Origin: Margaritispora aquatica | Lineage: Eukaryota; Ascomycota; Leotiomycetes; Helotiales; Discinellaceae | NCBI GenBank assembly: GCA_007644065.1 | Contig: VJWN01000009.1 | Location: 1,054,001 to 1,118,000, forward strand | Reading direction: 5' to 3' | Length of the DNA: 64,000 bases | Shown here: one piece after another, positions 22,529 through 34,743 of the stretch | Layout of the letters: the number at the start of each line of letters is the position of its first letter | Position numbering within the stretch: the first letter of the stretch is position 1 | Position numbers and translations under genes: made by a program | The notes under the pieces: model-generated | The model's database searches: none | Told to the model about the DNA's origin: nothing | Seen by the model: only the letters and a program-made list of their open reading frames with translations

Positions 22529-22959
22529 ATGGGGACCATCCACGGTGAGTGAAGGTGAAGTGAAGGTATCTATCTCTACCTATATCAGAAATTTTGTTGC
22601 GAAGAGCAATCGCAGAACATTACCACACAGACGACCAGAGAGAGCTCACAGATCGAAGCTTGAAGTTCGTTGGAAGGCTTTCACTCAAAGCGATGATCGA
22701 TATCAGTCACATCGAGGAAGTCAGATCAGCGCCGGCGGCCAATTCCATTCAATTGGTATATGATTCAAATAGAACCCGAAAATTTCATATGCTGAGAGGA
22801 AAGTCAAATAATGGGAAAGCGCGATGTAGAATGATAAAAATAGTAGGTGTCTTAAGCGAACATCCAAAAGAGAAGTCGTTTCCATCCACTGCAACACTTC
22901 TCAGAATAATGTTTCACCGACCTCGCCCAGTCTTCTTTCTAAGACTAGAAGGAATTTGA
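22529..22959 (+). CDS. small unrecognised gene with a 16-nt first exon
   Basis: ATG at 22529, exon 1 22529..22544 (16 nt), then a 44-nt intron with a strong GTGAGT donor and a TATATCAG acceptor, then exon 2 22589..22959, for 128 residues. The join MGTIHEILLRRAIAEH is smooth and the following 75 residues read as a compact alpha/beta protein (DRSLKFVGRLSLKAMIDISHIEEV, NSIQLVYDSNRTRKFHML). I do not recognise the family. After about residue 85 the sequence is less convincing (Phe/Arg/Pro-rich), so a further intron or an earlier end is possible. The 44-nt intron is at the lower limit for fungi. Confidence 0.45.
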
Positions 22960-23222
22960 TCTTAGAAATAATTACATAGATGTAGCAAGATCATTACCAG
23001 AAGCTAGGTCCACAATACTCTTCTTCCTAACATCGGAATATTCAAGTCAGATTGGCATCCACTACTCCACATAGCCAGTATGATCCCAAGGCAGAAGAAG
23101 TATCTCAGGTTCATGAATGCTTGAAGCATAGAGGGTAGCTCTAGCGATAAAAGAACGGAGCAAATACGGCAGAATTGCAATAATTTTGTAAACCGATACA
23201 CATTCATGATCCAGACTTTCTC

Positions 23223-25142
23223 TCATGACCATTCCTTGTAGCTCTTCTGCCTCTGTCGTGTATTCCAGCCCAGCTTCCCACTAATGCTGCTGATCCAATC
23301 CTCACTTCTCCTTCCCTGTGGCATTACATTGGCGAAGGGATACCTGCTTGCACTGATAGTTACATAATCACCTGGACGGAGCTCAACCCGTTCTCTGCCA
23401 TCGAAACTTGCCCAGCTACTTGCTCTGGCATCATATGGCACACCGACACGTAGAACTATTGTATCAGGGAGAATGATAGGTCTGAACGAGAGCGTGTGGG
23501 CACATATGGCTGTGACGAGAATTACTGGATTCTCGGGGTGGCAGAGTGAACCTCCAGCTGCAAGATTGTATGCTGTTGAGCCGGTAGGTGTGGCGACACA
23601 AACCCCATCGGCTTGTACCGAGGTGAAATGTTCGTCGTCGCCAAATATCTCCGTTGAAGACATAGCTAATGGAAATTTTCAGCACCATACTTCAGACAAT
23701 GAAGATTTAACTTACTCGGATTTGGTCCTCTATCAACAACAACGTCATTCAGAATTTCGTAGGTCCCATCAGGTCTATGTGTGTGTTCATCTTCCTTCTC
23801 CTCACCAACTAATTCTTCGACCAAATCGCGAGGTCCTTCATCTTCATCCTCCACTTCACCATCGTTCTGTGCGCCATCAACGAGCCTCTTCTTCCGCTTT
23901 TGGCTCCTCATCACTGTTCCTTCAAACCTGAGTCGAAGTGATATCGTAACGCCATCTCTAAAAGATTTCGTCAAAGCATCCTCAAAGTTTTCGTAGTCAA
24001 ATTTGGTCAGGAAACCTAAGCTCCCCAAGGCAAAACTCAAGACTGGTGGAACGATTCTTTGAAACAACCAGGAGGCATATAAAACTGTGCCGTCACCTCC
24101 AAGAGTGACAACAAAATCGAAAGTATGAGGTCGAACTCTGCACATGTCGTTATTCCAATACCTAAGTCTATTTTCGAGGTTTGTTTCCTGTTGATCCTGA
24201 TTCTCACTTCTCGAGTACTCCTCGCTGAGTTCTTCAAGTAATCCCTTGGAATTGAATTTTTTGTTCTCTCGTAAGTTCTCCTCTACCCAAACCGAATACT
24301 TGACCTCTCGTTCTGGACTTAGTAACCATTTGGCAACTTCTCTTGTATTTCCGATCAGATTCTCATCATGGGCCTTAGTCAAAAGAAACACCGTCTTCAC
24401 CCTCAGCCTCAGTCTTATGCTCCCTAAGCGCTTGCTTAACTCGCGAACACCCCACGCCATATCCGACAATTGCTTCTTAGTCAGTAAACGACTGTGAGTT
24501 GTGCCATTTTGACCTTGGTGGACCTCGACCTTCTCCGGTGAATTGCTATCCCAATGGCGTGAGTTTTGTGCTTCTATCCTCTTTCGCCACGAGTTCTCGT
24601 CTTCTTGCCCATTCTCTTCCTCCTCGTAGCCTTTTGCCTCCACCTTGTTGTCCTCTCGAGGATCTTCGCCCAGCTCATTCATTATGCTACTATCCTTTAA
24701 CGTTTCTGCGATATCCTCTAGACCCCTATTGTGATTTGCACCGTGCCCGTGTTTTCGTTGACTTTCGAGGAGTGCATGGACATAACATTCTGTATTCTTT
24801 CTTCTCTGAAAGACAGCACTAGGTGCATCTGCAGCTACGAGAGATGATTTACGGCGATGGGCATTTTGAGCATCGAAGACAACCTGCAGAATTTTTCTTT
24901 TTTTAGAGAGATTGAGATAATCCACAGGAAGAGACATACCTCTAAAGCATGATTCCATTCTGCATCACTTGCGCTCGATTGAACCTGGCAGAGTTGTTAG
25001 TCAATTTCTCTAATGAGATGTCTCTTTGGACATGTCGGCTTTGTGTTCTAACATCCTCTCGAGGGCAGAATGGACCTGGGCCAGAAGCATCATATTGCTG
25101 GCGCTCTGGAAGCTGAATACTCGGAGGGCTCTGTTGAGGCAT
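23223..25142 (-). CDS. ATP-NAD kinase (Utr1/Yef1/Pos5 family)
   Basis: Phosphorylates NAD(H) to NADP(H). Four exons, 25142..25053, 24984..24940, 24883..23716 and 23665..23223, all in phase, give 581 residues. Family marks: FVVTLGGDGTVLYAS (the GGDG nucleotide-binding motif), FALGSLGFLTKFDYENFE, EILNDVVVDRGPNPTMSSTEIF (the NDVVVDRG motif, split by intron 3) and ADGVCVATPTGSTAYNLAAGGSLCHPE. The first 200 residues are a fungal-type extension rich in Glu, Lys and Asn. Exons 1 and 2 were found by joining GTTAGA/CCAG (with a CTAAC branch point) and GTATGT/CAG, restoring ASDAEWNHALEVVFDA, typical of cytosolic fungal NAD kinases as I recall them. Without these introns the start looks like a false MESCFRGM. 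Confidence 0.94.
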
Positions 25143-28100
25143 TATGTTGAAGTGAAGAGGCGTTGTTCTGATGCTGCATATTTTCCAGAATACCTCAATT
25201 CATTGTTGTGTTCTAGTGACGTATTGTCATGGCACCTTTACCCACCCTACCGTAAGGTTTCCCTTTAACGGAAAGGCAAGGAATTGGGAACATTGTGTAT
25301 TTCAGTTATTTCACCAGTACCAAGTAGTAGTTACTTCCATGAAGATTGACGATTATATCTTGCTCACAATTCAAGCATCTGTACTGTTGTACACCATGCA
25401 TTTCACCGGTCAACTTCCTGTTGAAATGTACCCCGCCATACTATACAGTACAATAACATGGACAATCGCGATAATTAACCACCCAATCTTATCGATAACG
25501 AACCCCCCTTTCCAATACCCGATCCCGACTCTATTCCGATCCAGAACTTGACATCAACTCCACCATTCTAGTTTCCACATTATCAACGCCATGTCATATC
25601 TCGTGTGGCTCTGTCATATTATCAATCGGAATTGGCGGGAATAAATAGAGCATTATATGCTTGAACGCTGTTCAGACCCCTCAGGTTGTCCTCAGGTTGT
25701 GCAGGAGGTCAGGCACAGGCATCGACAAGAGCACAGGCAGGCCAGGCTACCTAATGTATAATATGTAGGGCTCCTAAGCCTGAACTGCCGTCTTTTAATT
25801 CCAAGGATTGAGCATAGCAGATGAATATTGTCTGCTTACGAAGGACAGCGAGCTTTGTTGTGCATAAGGCCACTGTCGATATTTTCGAAATCCCGGCTTT
25901 TACCTATCGAAAATTGAACGGAAATGTTGTTATGGCATCCATCATCACAAAGCGATTGCGCCCTGGTCAAAAGCGCACTGGCGCTGTTCACTGTTGCATA
26001 CACCACCAATGCCTGTTGCCAACTGCATATGGATTATTGAGAGGGGAGATGTGGATGAGGAGATGAGAGAAAGGGTGGGAGGATATCGAAACCTGCAGAC
26101 CGCTATGTCCACTGATAAAGTAGGCTGATCTTGTGATCCACAACAAATCATGAGAATGCCTAATAGATGCATGATATATTCCATTCATCCGCGCAATGTG
26201 GGCCCGCCATCAGATCGTCGACTTGTGCTTATTATCATGACTTGAATAGTTAGGGAAGCTCGGGTTTGATCCGCAAAGAAAAAAGATCGCCAAAGGACAC
26301 AAAGAACATCACGAACGCAGGGTACACTTGCATCATATGTCAAGCGCCCCTGAATGAGTTGGTGAGATGTTAATTGAGTATTAGTGGTCCGAAACACCTC
26401 GGGAAATGCTACCTTCTAACCTACTTGTCAATTGTTCTGCTGCAGGCCTATTTCAATGCGAAAGTTGGTTTTGCCTTCTTGCCAGCTCAATAATCCGTGG
26501 AGGCACATCCTCAGTGGACGGAATCGCAGCCACTCTATTACCATCCTATAGTTCTTGAACCTACAGCTTGCGTACGCTTGAGTGGCTGAGCTAGACCTCC
26601 GAGAGAAGTGAGATTGCTCGACTCGTTGTTGGCCTAGCCCGACGATGCAACATATAGACACGATGTTCGATTGACTCTGAATGTGCATTTGTCCGTACCT
26701 AGTATTCCATGCAGTTTGAGGCTTTGAGCAGGCTTACCTATGTTACTAGGGGAAGTACGAAAACTCATCACTCACAGTATCTATTCTCGCCCATCCACTT
26801 TATGTGTGACCAAATTCTGGAACTTGACGCTATATCAAAGATCTTGTGGCATGATATGCACAAGCATGCTGGGTGTACAATCCAAAAAGCAAACTGCAAC
26901 CTTGGAGAGAAGATGCCTTGAGATTCCTCCTCTGCAGGAATCACTGTTGCATCATTCAAGGCAGGTACCAGCCGCACTTTGAACCTTCAAGACGATGTTA
27001 CCGTGACCATAAGCTCTACCACATCTACTCAATCATTTAATATGCCTGGCACTTCTAGTTGCGTCCACTACCTGCTCCTAGTAATGGTACTAAGCAAACC
27101 TGACTTCTGTCATTCCTCATGATCTGCGGGAAGCCCAGAAACACCATCGTCGAGACTTCCTGAGCCATTACAGCTAGTGTCCTAAGAAAAGTATGCAGGC
27201 GAATGTTATGAGAAGCAGCATTGCTAGCGTTGCACCTTTGGTGACCTGAGTACCAGGTTGCTCCAAGCAAATCTTTCATACGACCAGTGGCAATCTACCT
27301 AATAGAACGCGGTAGGTTTTTAGGAGTAAGGGGGTTGCGGAATCATGCGGGATTCATTCTAAGGTGCCCAAGGTAATGATGAGGCACAAGGTAAAGCAAA
27401 CAAATGAAGAAAATGTCTGATATCCCATGGATAGGACCTTTTCTCCAATGATTTTTTTGTCTTAACAGAAGCGAGAAGCAATTCAAAAAGTTGAGAGCGT
27501 CTAGCGAGACATGCGAGCCTTAACAAATGCATCCAGTGGATTTACGAAATGATTTATTACTGAAGGCCTTACCTCGCCTTCATCCAAGCGTGGGTGTCCT
27601 TTCTATCAGGAATGTGTCGCATCACCCACTGACTTTATCCCTTAATAGCTGATTTCCAATGGATGTATCACCACCCGCCTTAAGCAAATATGTTCCCTGA
27701 TCCGCAACCTCATCCCACGCACAATAACACTTACTCGGTGAGACGATGTATCAACTCTTCAGGCTATCCCTCCATGTACGTGGGCCTGTTGCTCGACAAT
27801 AAGATGCTGAATGCTTTCTTTCTCGACAATATGTTTCATGAGCGAAACAGAATAGGACTCTGTTCTCACGGACCTCGTGTTTTTGACATCAGGTTGTTGA
27901 TTGCGAGAAAGACAGCGGTTGCAGGTGAAATAATGTGATCAGCATTGAGCGGAACGACATGCTACGAATATAAGTGGTACAAATTGGATCAATCCTTGCA
28001 AAGGAATCGCCTGGAATAGGTTTCTGCACACATGCAACGGGCGTCGAACATGGCTGACAATCGGCTGCAACGAGCTTTGGGAGGTTTCAAGATTCGTGTG

Positions 28101-31023
28101 CACCACCCACTACCGCCTACCGCTTACAGTATGGTATCATATTCAAACCCGGCGGAAAAAGAAGACATGGCGCCTCTCACATAATTTAAAGCTCCTCTGG
28201 CCATATGACTGGTCAGTCTGATCAGGTTGCACCAGTTGATGGCGGAGGTCCTTGCGTACCGCTCTAGATGCACATCATCTCCGGTTCGATAGAGCCAACC
28301 CCATGCAACTTACCATTATTTGTAACTGACCGCCATCAACCTCAAGCCTGCGGCAAAGACTGGATAAAAGGTCACGAACAGTAGTGGACAATGAATCAAG
28401 CTCTAATTGTGACCAGTGAACAATAATGACTGGCTCGTGGTTCCATTATGCGTACGCTCAAAGGAACTTGAAGGAGTAAGGATAAGATCTGACTTTGCCT
28501 CATAGCCGTACCGACTTGCATTTGCAGAACGAAACATGGCCACTAGTCAGCTGTCCATCGCTGAATCGTTACTGCATCAAGACTTTGGATGAATCTGACG
28601 TCTGCCTCCGCAAGGCAAAGATTCAATAACATCGATCTGTAATCCAAGAGGAACTATGATTGGTTAGTAAGAAGGAGTTAAATAGGACTCTCACTTTCCA
28701 GGGAGAAGGGTTGTAGTCCGTGCTACCATTAAATCGCCCTGGTCTTCCCCTGTTAGCTGGGGTTTTGATCGAAAGTGGTTCCAAAGAGCAGAGTTGAGCT
28801 CCACATATGCAACGTGGTTGGAATTCGTCTCCACCAACCCAGCCTTGTACATGTCCAAGGGTTAGGGATTTCTGGATCGAAGACCGAAGAAGACACGAGG
28901 CTTGGTGTCGAGCGAGCAGCCGAGCAGTCTCGAGCCTCCCACGCCCTTGACGATCAGATGTCTTTGGTGCTGCGAGAGCCGAGAGGGAAACTTTCGCGGT
29001 GGAGACGATCTCTATCTGGAGAAAATTCCTTTGGCTGAGTGGCTGCCGTGGCTCAACCCCTCAATCTGACATTTCACCAGAACTGCCTTAAGCCTAAATA
29101 GGAATATATCCCTCCTCAAACCACTTCGTCACACGCAGCCACGGGAAAGCTGAACAGCCAGCACATCTCGATCCTTGGTGGCCGGTCTTCAACGTCTTTT
29201 GAGTTCTTTTGTTGAAAGGTTTGCAGGGATTTGAAGTGGTAAATCGGTTTATGCCCTGCCAGCATGCACAATATTCAGGATTTGCTCGGAATTTCAGGAG
29301 CCACTCATTCACCAAGGATGATGAGATATGAATGCACAGTACTCATACAATCATATGAGCTGAAAAAAGTGGACATAATTCTCTTTTGCGGCCTACAGCT
29401 GATCGGCGCCGCGGTACAGCTAGCTCTAGATCTGTACAAAAGTACTTACGCGAGTTATGGTGCACCAAAGGTTGAAGCCTCAAAGTTGTGCGTCATGGTT
29501 TTATGTTGCAGTGAAGTAAGTCAGATTAGCCTGGAGCTAGCAGCTTGATATCGAACCGTCGTAAGACCGTCCTCAAGCGATTCCGTCCCCGAGCTCAGAT
29601 TGTTTCCAAGGGACTGGTGTGGGGTGAAAAGTTCTAGCCCAAAGAAGCCTGAAATGACAAGGATAGACGGAATCTTCGAAGACCAAAGGACGAAGGGTCA
29701 AGGACCAAGAGGGTCTAGTGGCACCTCTGTCTCAAGAGACTCCATGATGATCAGACGAAAGGATGCGAATAAGGAAATAATTCTCACTTGTCTTGACAGG
29801 GCAAACAGCCAACTTACCATGACCCCTTTCGTATTGGGCAATTTTGATAAGTTGACAGCGAATTGGACGATCAGCCTCTCTTCATAGAAAAGGACAATTA
29901 TTCATCTTTACAAAAGATGATCGGTCTGCGTCGCATGCAAAACTTGCATATTTGGATCGATTGGTTTAATGGTGCTTTTTCAATCTTTGGTCTGAGATGT
30001 ATGACTCGATCGAGATTTGCGGTGAAGTCAGCCATATGGTTCAGGCCACCCATCCTTGACTTGTGAATCCCAAAATCGATTCTTGATCATGGCTGTCAGG
30101 AGTTGATACGATGTAAGGCAAGGCACGCCTGTAAAGTGGTGCTAGTCCTCTTACAGGGATATATTTGGCTTCGAACCGTCAAAGGAAAGGGAGTTTTTTC
30201 TGGCATCAGACTTTGATACCACTATCCATGAATTCCGTCATGGATCATCTGCAACTTGCAACCTGCAAGCCTTGATCCACGCCTTCGGCTTCGACAACCA
30301 AGAAGGAAAGAGAGTTCAGGGCATTCTTCTGGAACAGGGGCCTAAAACGTTTTTCATCTGCCACTCATGTCCACTAACTGGTACCCACTCTCTATTTCTG
30401 CCATCCACGGCCCACAGGTAGTGGTTTTAACCCAATAGCAAGCATTGGTTTCACTACTCTTTTACCTTTTTTTTTTGCACCAAGGGACCAAGAAGCCAAC
30501 ACCACTGAAAGTATGTGGGCCACACATGAACCAGTCAAACCATCTCCGCAGTCCGCAAGCCTCCAAGAGAGACGGGTCACGGCAAGAAAATAATGGTGCA
30601 ATGCCCCAGCATCCAGCCCCCGGCTCCCTAGCCATTTTTGTTTTTTTGTGAGCAGGTGCAAGTAATGGCTGCTTCACGGGTTCATGCTGATGATGGTGCT
30701 GTGTCGATGCTGATTGATGAAAATTATCGCAGAGGATGGATCATTATTAATTCCGCTGAAGACGGACTTGCCGCGCTCGTCCTTTTCCTGCTGGATGATT
30801 TCTTCTTCCCTGTACATTTATATCCGCAAAGCAATTTTGCTCCTGGATTTGAAGTTTTGCCGGCATGGCAAAATCAATTTGATGAGTTCCACCTCGCAAC
30901 ATCAGCAACGCAACAAAGAAACCTGCCGACAAGAGATTTGAACGTTTCGAAGGCTATCCCAGGCCCTACCTATTAATCACCACAATAATTTGAGTTGGCA
31001 GGCTCAACCTATTTTGCCGACGA

Positions 31024-31060
31024 TAGGTAGGTAGCTGGACACTACCTAGGTAGGTAGGTA
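31024..31060. repeat. TAGG tetranucleotide cluster with internal palindrome
   Basis: TAGGTAGGTAG, a spacer, then CTACCTAGGTAGGTAGGTA. CTACCTAGGTAG is a perfect 12-base palindrome. It is a microsatellite-like tract and too short to be a telomere array. Confidence 0.7.
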
Positions 31061-32193
31061 TTTCACCCACGTAGCGTAAGATGGTAATGGTGGTGATAAC
31101 CGCTTCGTTTATGTGCATTGCGTCGTGCTTGGTAGGCACATCACTACTCCCACGAAATCGTTGATGTCCGCAGCCAGGCAAGGCGCCACAAAAGAAAGGC
31201 TGGAATTGAAACAAATCAAGCCAATCATTCAAAGGATTTGACTCCATTTTACAGACGATCACCAGATTACTGCGTAATTTACTGGTATGGAGTGAATGTA
31301 CATTTCCAACCTACAGAGTACCCATTTTGATACCGGGAAACGACTGGGCTGCTTGGAGCAGTCAGAGGAACGAATCGGTGGAGCAGTTGATGCCAATCCG
31401 ACCTGAATGAAGTGACAATGATGACCGACCGAGTCAAGGGTGTTCTTGCAAGGTTAAAAGTCCTTTTTTCGATGCCTTTTGGCTTCAGAAACTAAAACTC
31501 GTGCTTTTTCAGCCTGCATCGAAAGCGGATTCCTGGGATTATTCTCCTGACGATCCATCCATTCACTTTCCTATACTGTCTCGATCCCGGATGTTGCTGG
31601 AGGCAGCGGAATGGGCATATGGAACATGGGATCCCTCGAGTATTGTGTTCGTGAGGATTACCGCATCAGTACTTCATCAATCATGCTGGTCGACAGGAAT
31701 GTAACCGGAGTGAGCCAGAGCACTCCCCCTTACGGGTTTCTTGTGCTGCCAGTCCTCAATCACAGGCTTGCGGTTGCATTATTTTCAGCCAGGCTATTTG
31801 GCTTTGTTCCCAGGCAACGCCAGAGGAGTAGGACAGTACCCGCTGCCCAGTGATCAATGTGATAAAATGTGCCTAGCGAGACATGCCAGTTTGAGCGGCG
31901 CTGGTCCAGCGCCAGAACGAGAAGTGTTTGCAGCAAGGTTATTGTGAGATTGATTGGCTCCTCTACTCATCATCAGCTCCGTTGCATTGCAAGTGTCCAA
32001 CCCTGGGCGGGCATAGCACCGGTACCTAGGCATGGTCCAAACAGTAATACTTGGGTACAAGCGCGGGCATTAAAACAGGCCTCATTTGATACAGTCGCAC
32101 CGAGAATGCTCCCCCACCCCACCCAAGGCTTGGGTTTGTTGGCTAGGAGTTTTGGCTGTTGGCTTGGATTAAGTTCTGGCCTGACCGCTTCGC

Positions 32194-32218
32194 TACTCAC
32201 ACTCACACTCACACTCAG
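32194..32218. repeat. ACTCAC microsatellite
   Basis: CACTCA/ACTCAC hexamer repeated about four times, roughly 780 bases upstream of the 394-residue gene. It is probably a promoter or 5' UTR microsatellite. Confidence 0.75.
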
Positions 32219-32997
32219 TAGTCTCACTACTTTCTGGTCTCACACACTATTGCTGCACTCACGGGAAGGGGCAAATCGTCTGTACGAAACATCGTCCCGA
32301 GCTTTTAAACAATCCTCCTCACCCTCGCCTTCGCCCTCCCCCCTGGCGCTATTTATCGTCTTTTGATTGTCTGGCTCATCACCTATCACCGACAAGATCC
32401 GCTTCGATGGTTGCACACCGAACACATTGCTAGGTCCGAAGAGGGGCTGTGGGCTTTGTGCTTCGTGTGTCTTCGTTTACTCCTTCAGTGAAGAGTCCCT
32501 CACACGATGTGTATCCAACCGCGGGATGCAGGAAGCCTGGTCTTGAGAACACGCTTCATGCTTGGTAAACTCTGCAATCCGCATATTATTATTGCAGGCC
32601 AGGGGCTCGGCCACTATTATTTTGACTTTGGCCGCCAACAAAGCCATGCATCCCCAGAAGAAGCTCAGACCCGCCGGATTCCCTCTTGAGCAACCCATGT
32701 CTGTTCGTTAGATCCGTCATCAGCCAGATGACACAGACGACATACCGGAACTTTACTGTAAGTCATTCGCAAGGTAGTGTCCATATTTGTACTCTCCGCT
32801 GTCTAGCCTTCATATCAAGCTGAAGTTGATCCCTTTCCAACTTATTACACTATGCAGCGTTTTCATCCCTCGTGTTGAACCATAATGTACTTATGATTCC
32901 AAACATCCACTGGATATAGCTCTTCCTTCCTTCTAGTTCACATATCTCTTTCACACATTACAACCTCCACTAAACTCTACTCCGAAGCAAAGTCAAG

Positions 32998-34182
32998 ATG
33001 ATGAACACAGCAAATTGGAGCAACCCTCAGATGGGTGGTTACACTACAGTCGAGATGCTTCTTGACGATGTATCGAAACAAATGGCAGTCTCCAACCCAG
33101 CACGATTTTCGAGAGGATCAAGTGGGCAAAAGCCTGGAGGTTCAATGCGAGTGGTCAAACCCAACAGTGCCAGCAATAGTCCTCGAAACTCTATAGGATT
33201 GGGTAGACGGCGAACAGTCATGAATGATGGGGCATATCGAAAAAGACTTGCAATGATGGATCCAAATATTTTTCTGGCTGGAGGCTTCGTCTCGAACGAT
33301 GGACTTCAACCTCAACCTCAACCAAGAGCAAGCCGGCCAGTGAGCTGGCACCCGGCCACACATGTTACTCCCCAGCAACCATATCAGCATTACCCTACTG
33401 GAGCAACAGACCTTGGTCGAAATTACCAGTTGTATGATGTGTCAAATACACCTCCTGTCTACTCGGGATACGCGTCGCCGGACTCAACATTCTCACCTTT
33501 GTCCATGCCGTATGTAAGCAACGAGCAGGAACAATACTACTCGACACCCCAATTGCCTGCCTCAAACGGCCATTACATTGGTCAACAGCAACAACAACAA
33601 TATCTACCACATCAGACCTTCGTCCCCTCAAATACAGACTCAACAATGTTCTCTCACTTTGACTGGAACAATTTTGCCGCGAATGGATTTGAAAACACAA
33701 CGACGGCCCCACCCACTCCAGATAACTTCCTACCCATTCAGCATCCAGAGCCTGTCTTTTCGCCTGAAGATGCGATACCATACCACTCATTGCATGAAAA
33801 TGAGTCTGATGATGGTGAAGAGCTTATTGGGATGGGATTATATGATACTCCCGATATCTTCAAGTCTGCAGCCGACCCTCAACTCGACAACTATCGAACG
33901 TCGATGATATCTTCGATGCTTGGATCGGGATATGCACCACGAAAGCCCGAATCGTCTGGGAAGGGTCTCAAGCTTGAAGAGACATGGGTCCCACCGAGTG
34001 ACGATGAAGATGAAGAGGATGATGATGAGCAGGATGGCGAGGGAGACGATGAGGAGGAGTCAGAATTGGCGGCTGTCCCAGCAGTTAGTGACTCGATGCC
34101 ACCACAGGAACACATGCCTGTTCAGAGAAACTACGGAAGTTATATGGACCACCAAGCATATACACGCAATGGCTGGCTATGA
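32998..34182 (+). CDS. conserved disordered, regulator-like fungal protein
   Basis: Single exon of 394 residues starting MMNTANWSNPQMGG. Not a named family to me, although the motif block reminds me of uncharacterised proteins of filamentous ascomycetes. It is mostly disordered and rich in Pro, Ser, Asn and Gln, with a QQQQQQ run near residue 200. Likely conserved islands are GGYTTVEMLLDDVSKQM (residues 13-29, helical), AYRKRLAMMDPNIFLAGGF near 80, SRPVSWHP near 113, APPTPDNFLPIQHPEP near 240, EELIGMGLYDTPD near 270 and SGKGLKLEETWVPP near 325. A long acidic tract (DDEDEEDDDEQDGEGDDEEE) follows. The Gln-rich and acidic parts resemble transactivation regions, but no DNA-binding domain is visible. 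It lies after 7.9 kb without genes, which fits a gene with extended upstream control. Confidence 0.85.
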   Translation: MMNTANWSNPQMGGYTTVEMLLDDVSKQMAVSNPARFSRGSSGQKPGGSMRVVKPNSASNSPRNSIGLGRRRTVMNDGAYRKRLAMMDPNIFLAGGFVSNDGLQPQPQPRASRPVSWHPATHVTPQQPYQHYPTGATDLGRNYQLYDVSNTPPVYSGYASPDSTFSPLSMPYVSNEQEQYYSTPQLPASNGHYIGQQQQQQYLPHQTFVPSNTDSTMFSHFDWNNFAANGFENTTTAPPTPDNFLPIQHPEPVFSPEDAIPYHSLHENESDDGEELIGMGLYDTPDIFKSAADPQLDNYRTSMISSMLGSGYAPRKPESSGKGLKLEETWVPPSDDEDEEDDDEQDGEGDDEEESELAAVPAVSDSMPPQEHMPVQRNYGSYMDHQAYTRNGWL

Positions 34183-34743
34183 AGCTCTGGTAGCAACTCT
34201 TCTATAGATTATACTTTTTTGCTTTTATTTTGATTTAGCGCGGCGCTGGGGATCTTACAGGATAGGCATAGGATTACCCATGGGAATGGGAAGGGTGAAG
34301 GATTCACGGAAGGCTCTCGCCGGCGCGCGTAGATTAGAGAATTGGTCTTCAGGAAACCAAACAAAGACTATACAAATGAATGTACAACATTAAGACACAT
34401 TGTTTCATTCGATGCATGTATAAATTATTGATTTCTCGTTGGTAATATGTATTATCCTTTGTATCTTACATTCTAATATCTAGATCTGATTTCGACGATC
34501 CAGTTTCCCATTGTTCTAGGCTCGGCTAGAAGGACAGAAGGAGGTTGCTTCGCTTACTCACTAGCGCCCGCCGAGCCTCAAAGCTTGGTATCAAAATTCT
34601 GACTGCATAGTTCTAAAAATATCCTGGACATGTGACCTGGAGAGCCAAACAAAATACAGCATTTCCAAATCAATCGATTCGATAGTCTGCGCCTTGCATG
34701 CCTCTGGGAGAAACGCCCTCCACTTTATCTCTTTCGCACAGCA
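34183..34743. other. intergenic between the 394-aa gene and LAS1
   Basis: 561 bases, same-strand genes. A/T-rich 3' flank of the first gene (TTTTTTGCTTTTATTTTG near 34213) and upstream region of LAS1. Nothing else noted. Confidence 0.6.

Larger units (their letters stand above)
25143..32997. other. 7.9-kb gene-free region
   Basis: Between the divergent NAD kinase and the 394-residue protein gene I find no ORF with splice sites, conserved motifs or a consistent coding look on either strand. The longest ORFs (25171-25551, 31869-32366, 30638-30976) are low-complexity or change character, and I treat them as chance. Short local repeats occur: TAGG units at 31024-31060 and ACTCAC units at 32194-32218. 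No tRNA-like cloverleaf, transposon terminal repeat or long duplicated block was noticed by eye. The part next to 32998 is pyrimidine-rich and is probably promoter or 5' UTR. Confidence 0.5.

Noticed and set aside
22036..22543. Longer minus-strand N-terminus beginning MDGPHEQ
   Set aside because: Its first codon is GTG, not ATG, and it overlaps the plus-strand exon; the first true ATG in frame is at 22417.
22470..22763. 97-codon plus-strand ORF across the head-to-head pair
   Set aside because: The spliced reading (22529..22544 joined to 22589..22959) uses strong splice sites and gives a smoother protein in another frame.
25171..25551. 126-codon plus ORF upstream of the NAD kinase
   Set aside because: No motifs, AT-driven hydrophobic composition, and it overlaps the NAD kinase promoter.
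31869..32366. 165-codon plus ORF
   Set aside because: Composed of low-complexity Leu/Ser/Thr stretches caused by the CT-rich microsatellite region; no splice or family support.
25143..32997. tRNA genes, transposon terminal repeats or a CRISPR-like array in the gene-free region
   Set aside because: No cloverleaf-compatible A and B boxes, no long inverted or direct terminal repeats and no regularly spaced repeats could be found by eye.
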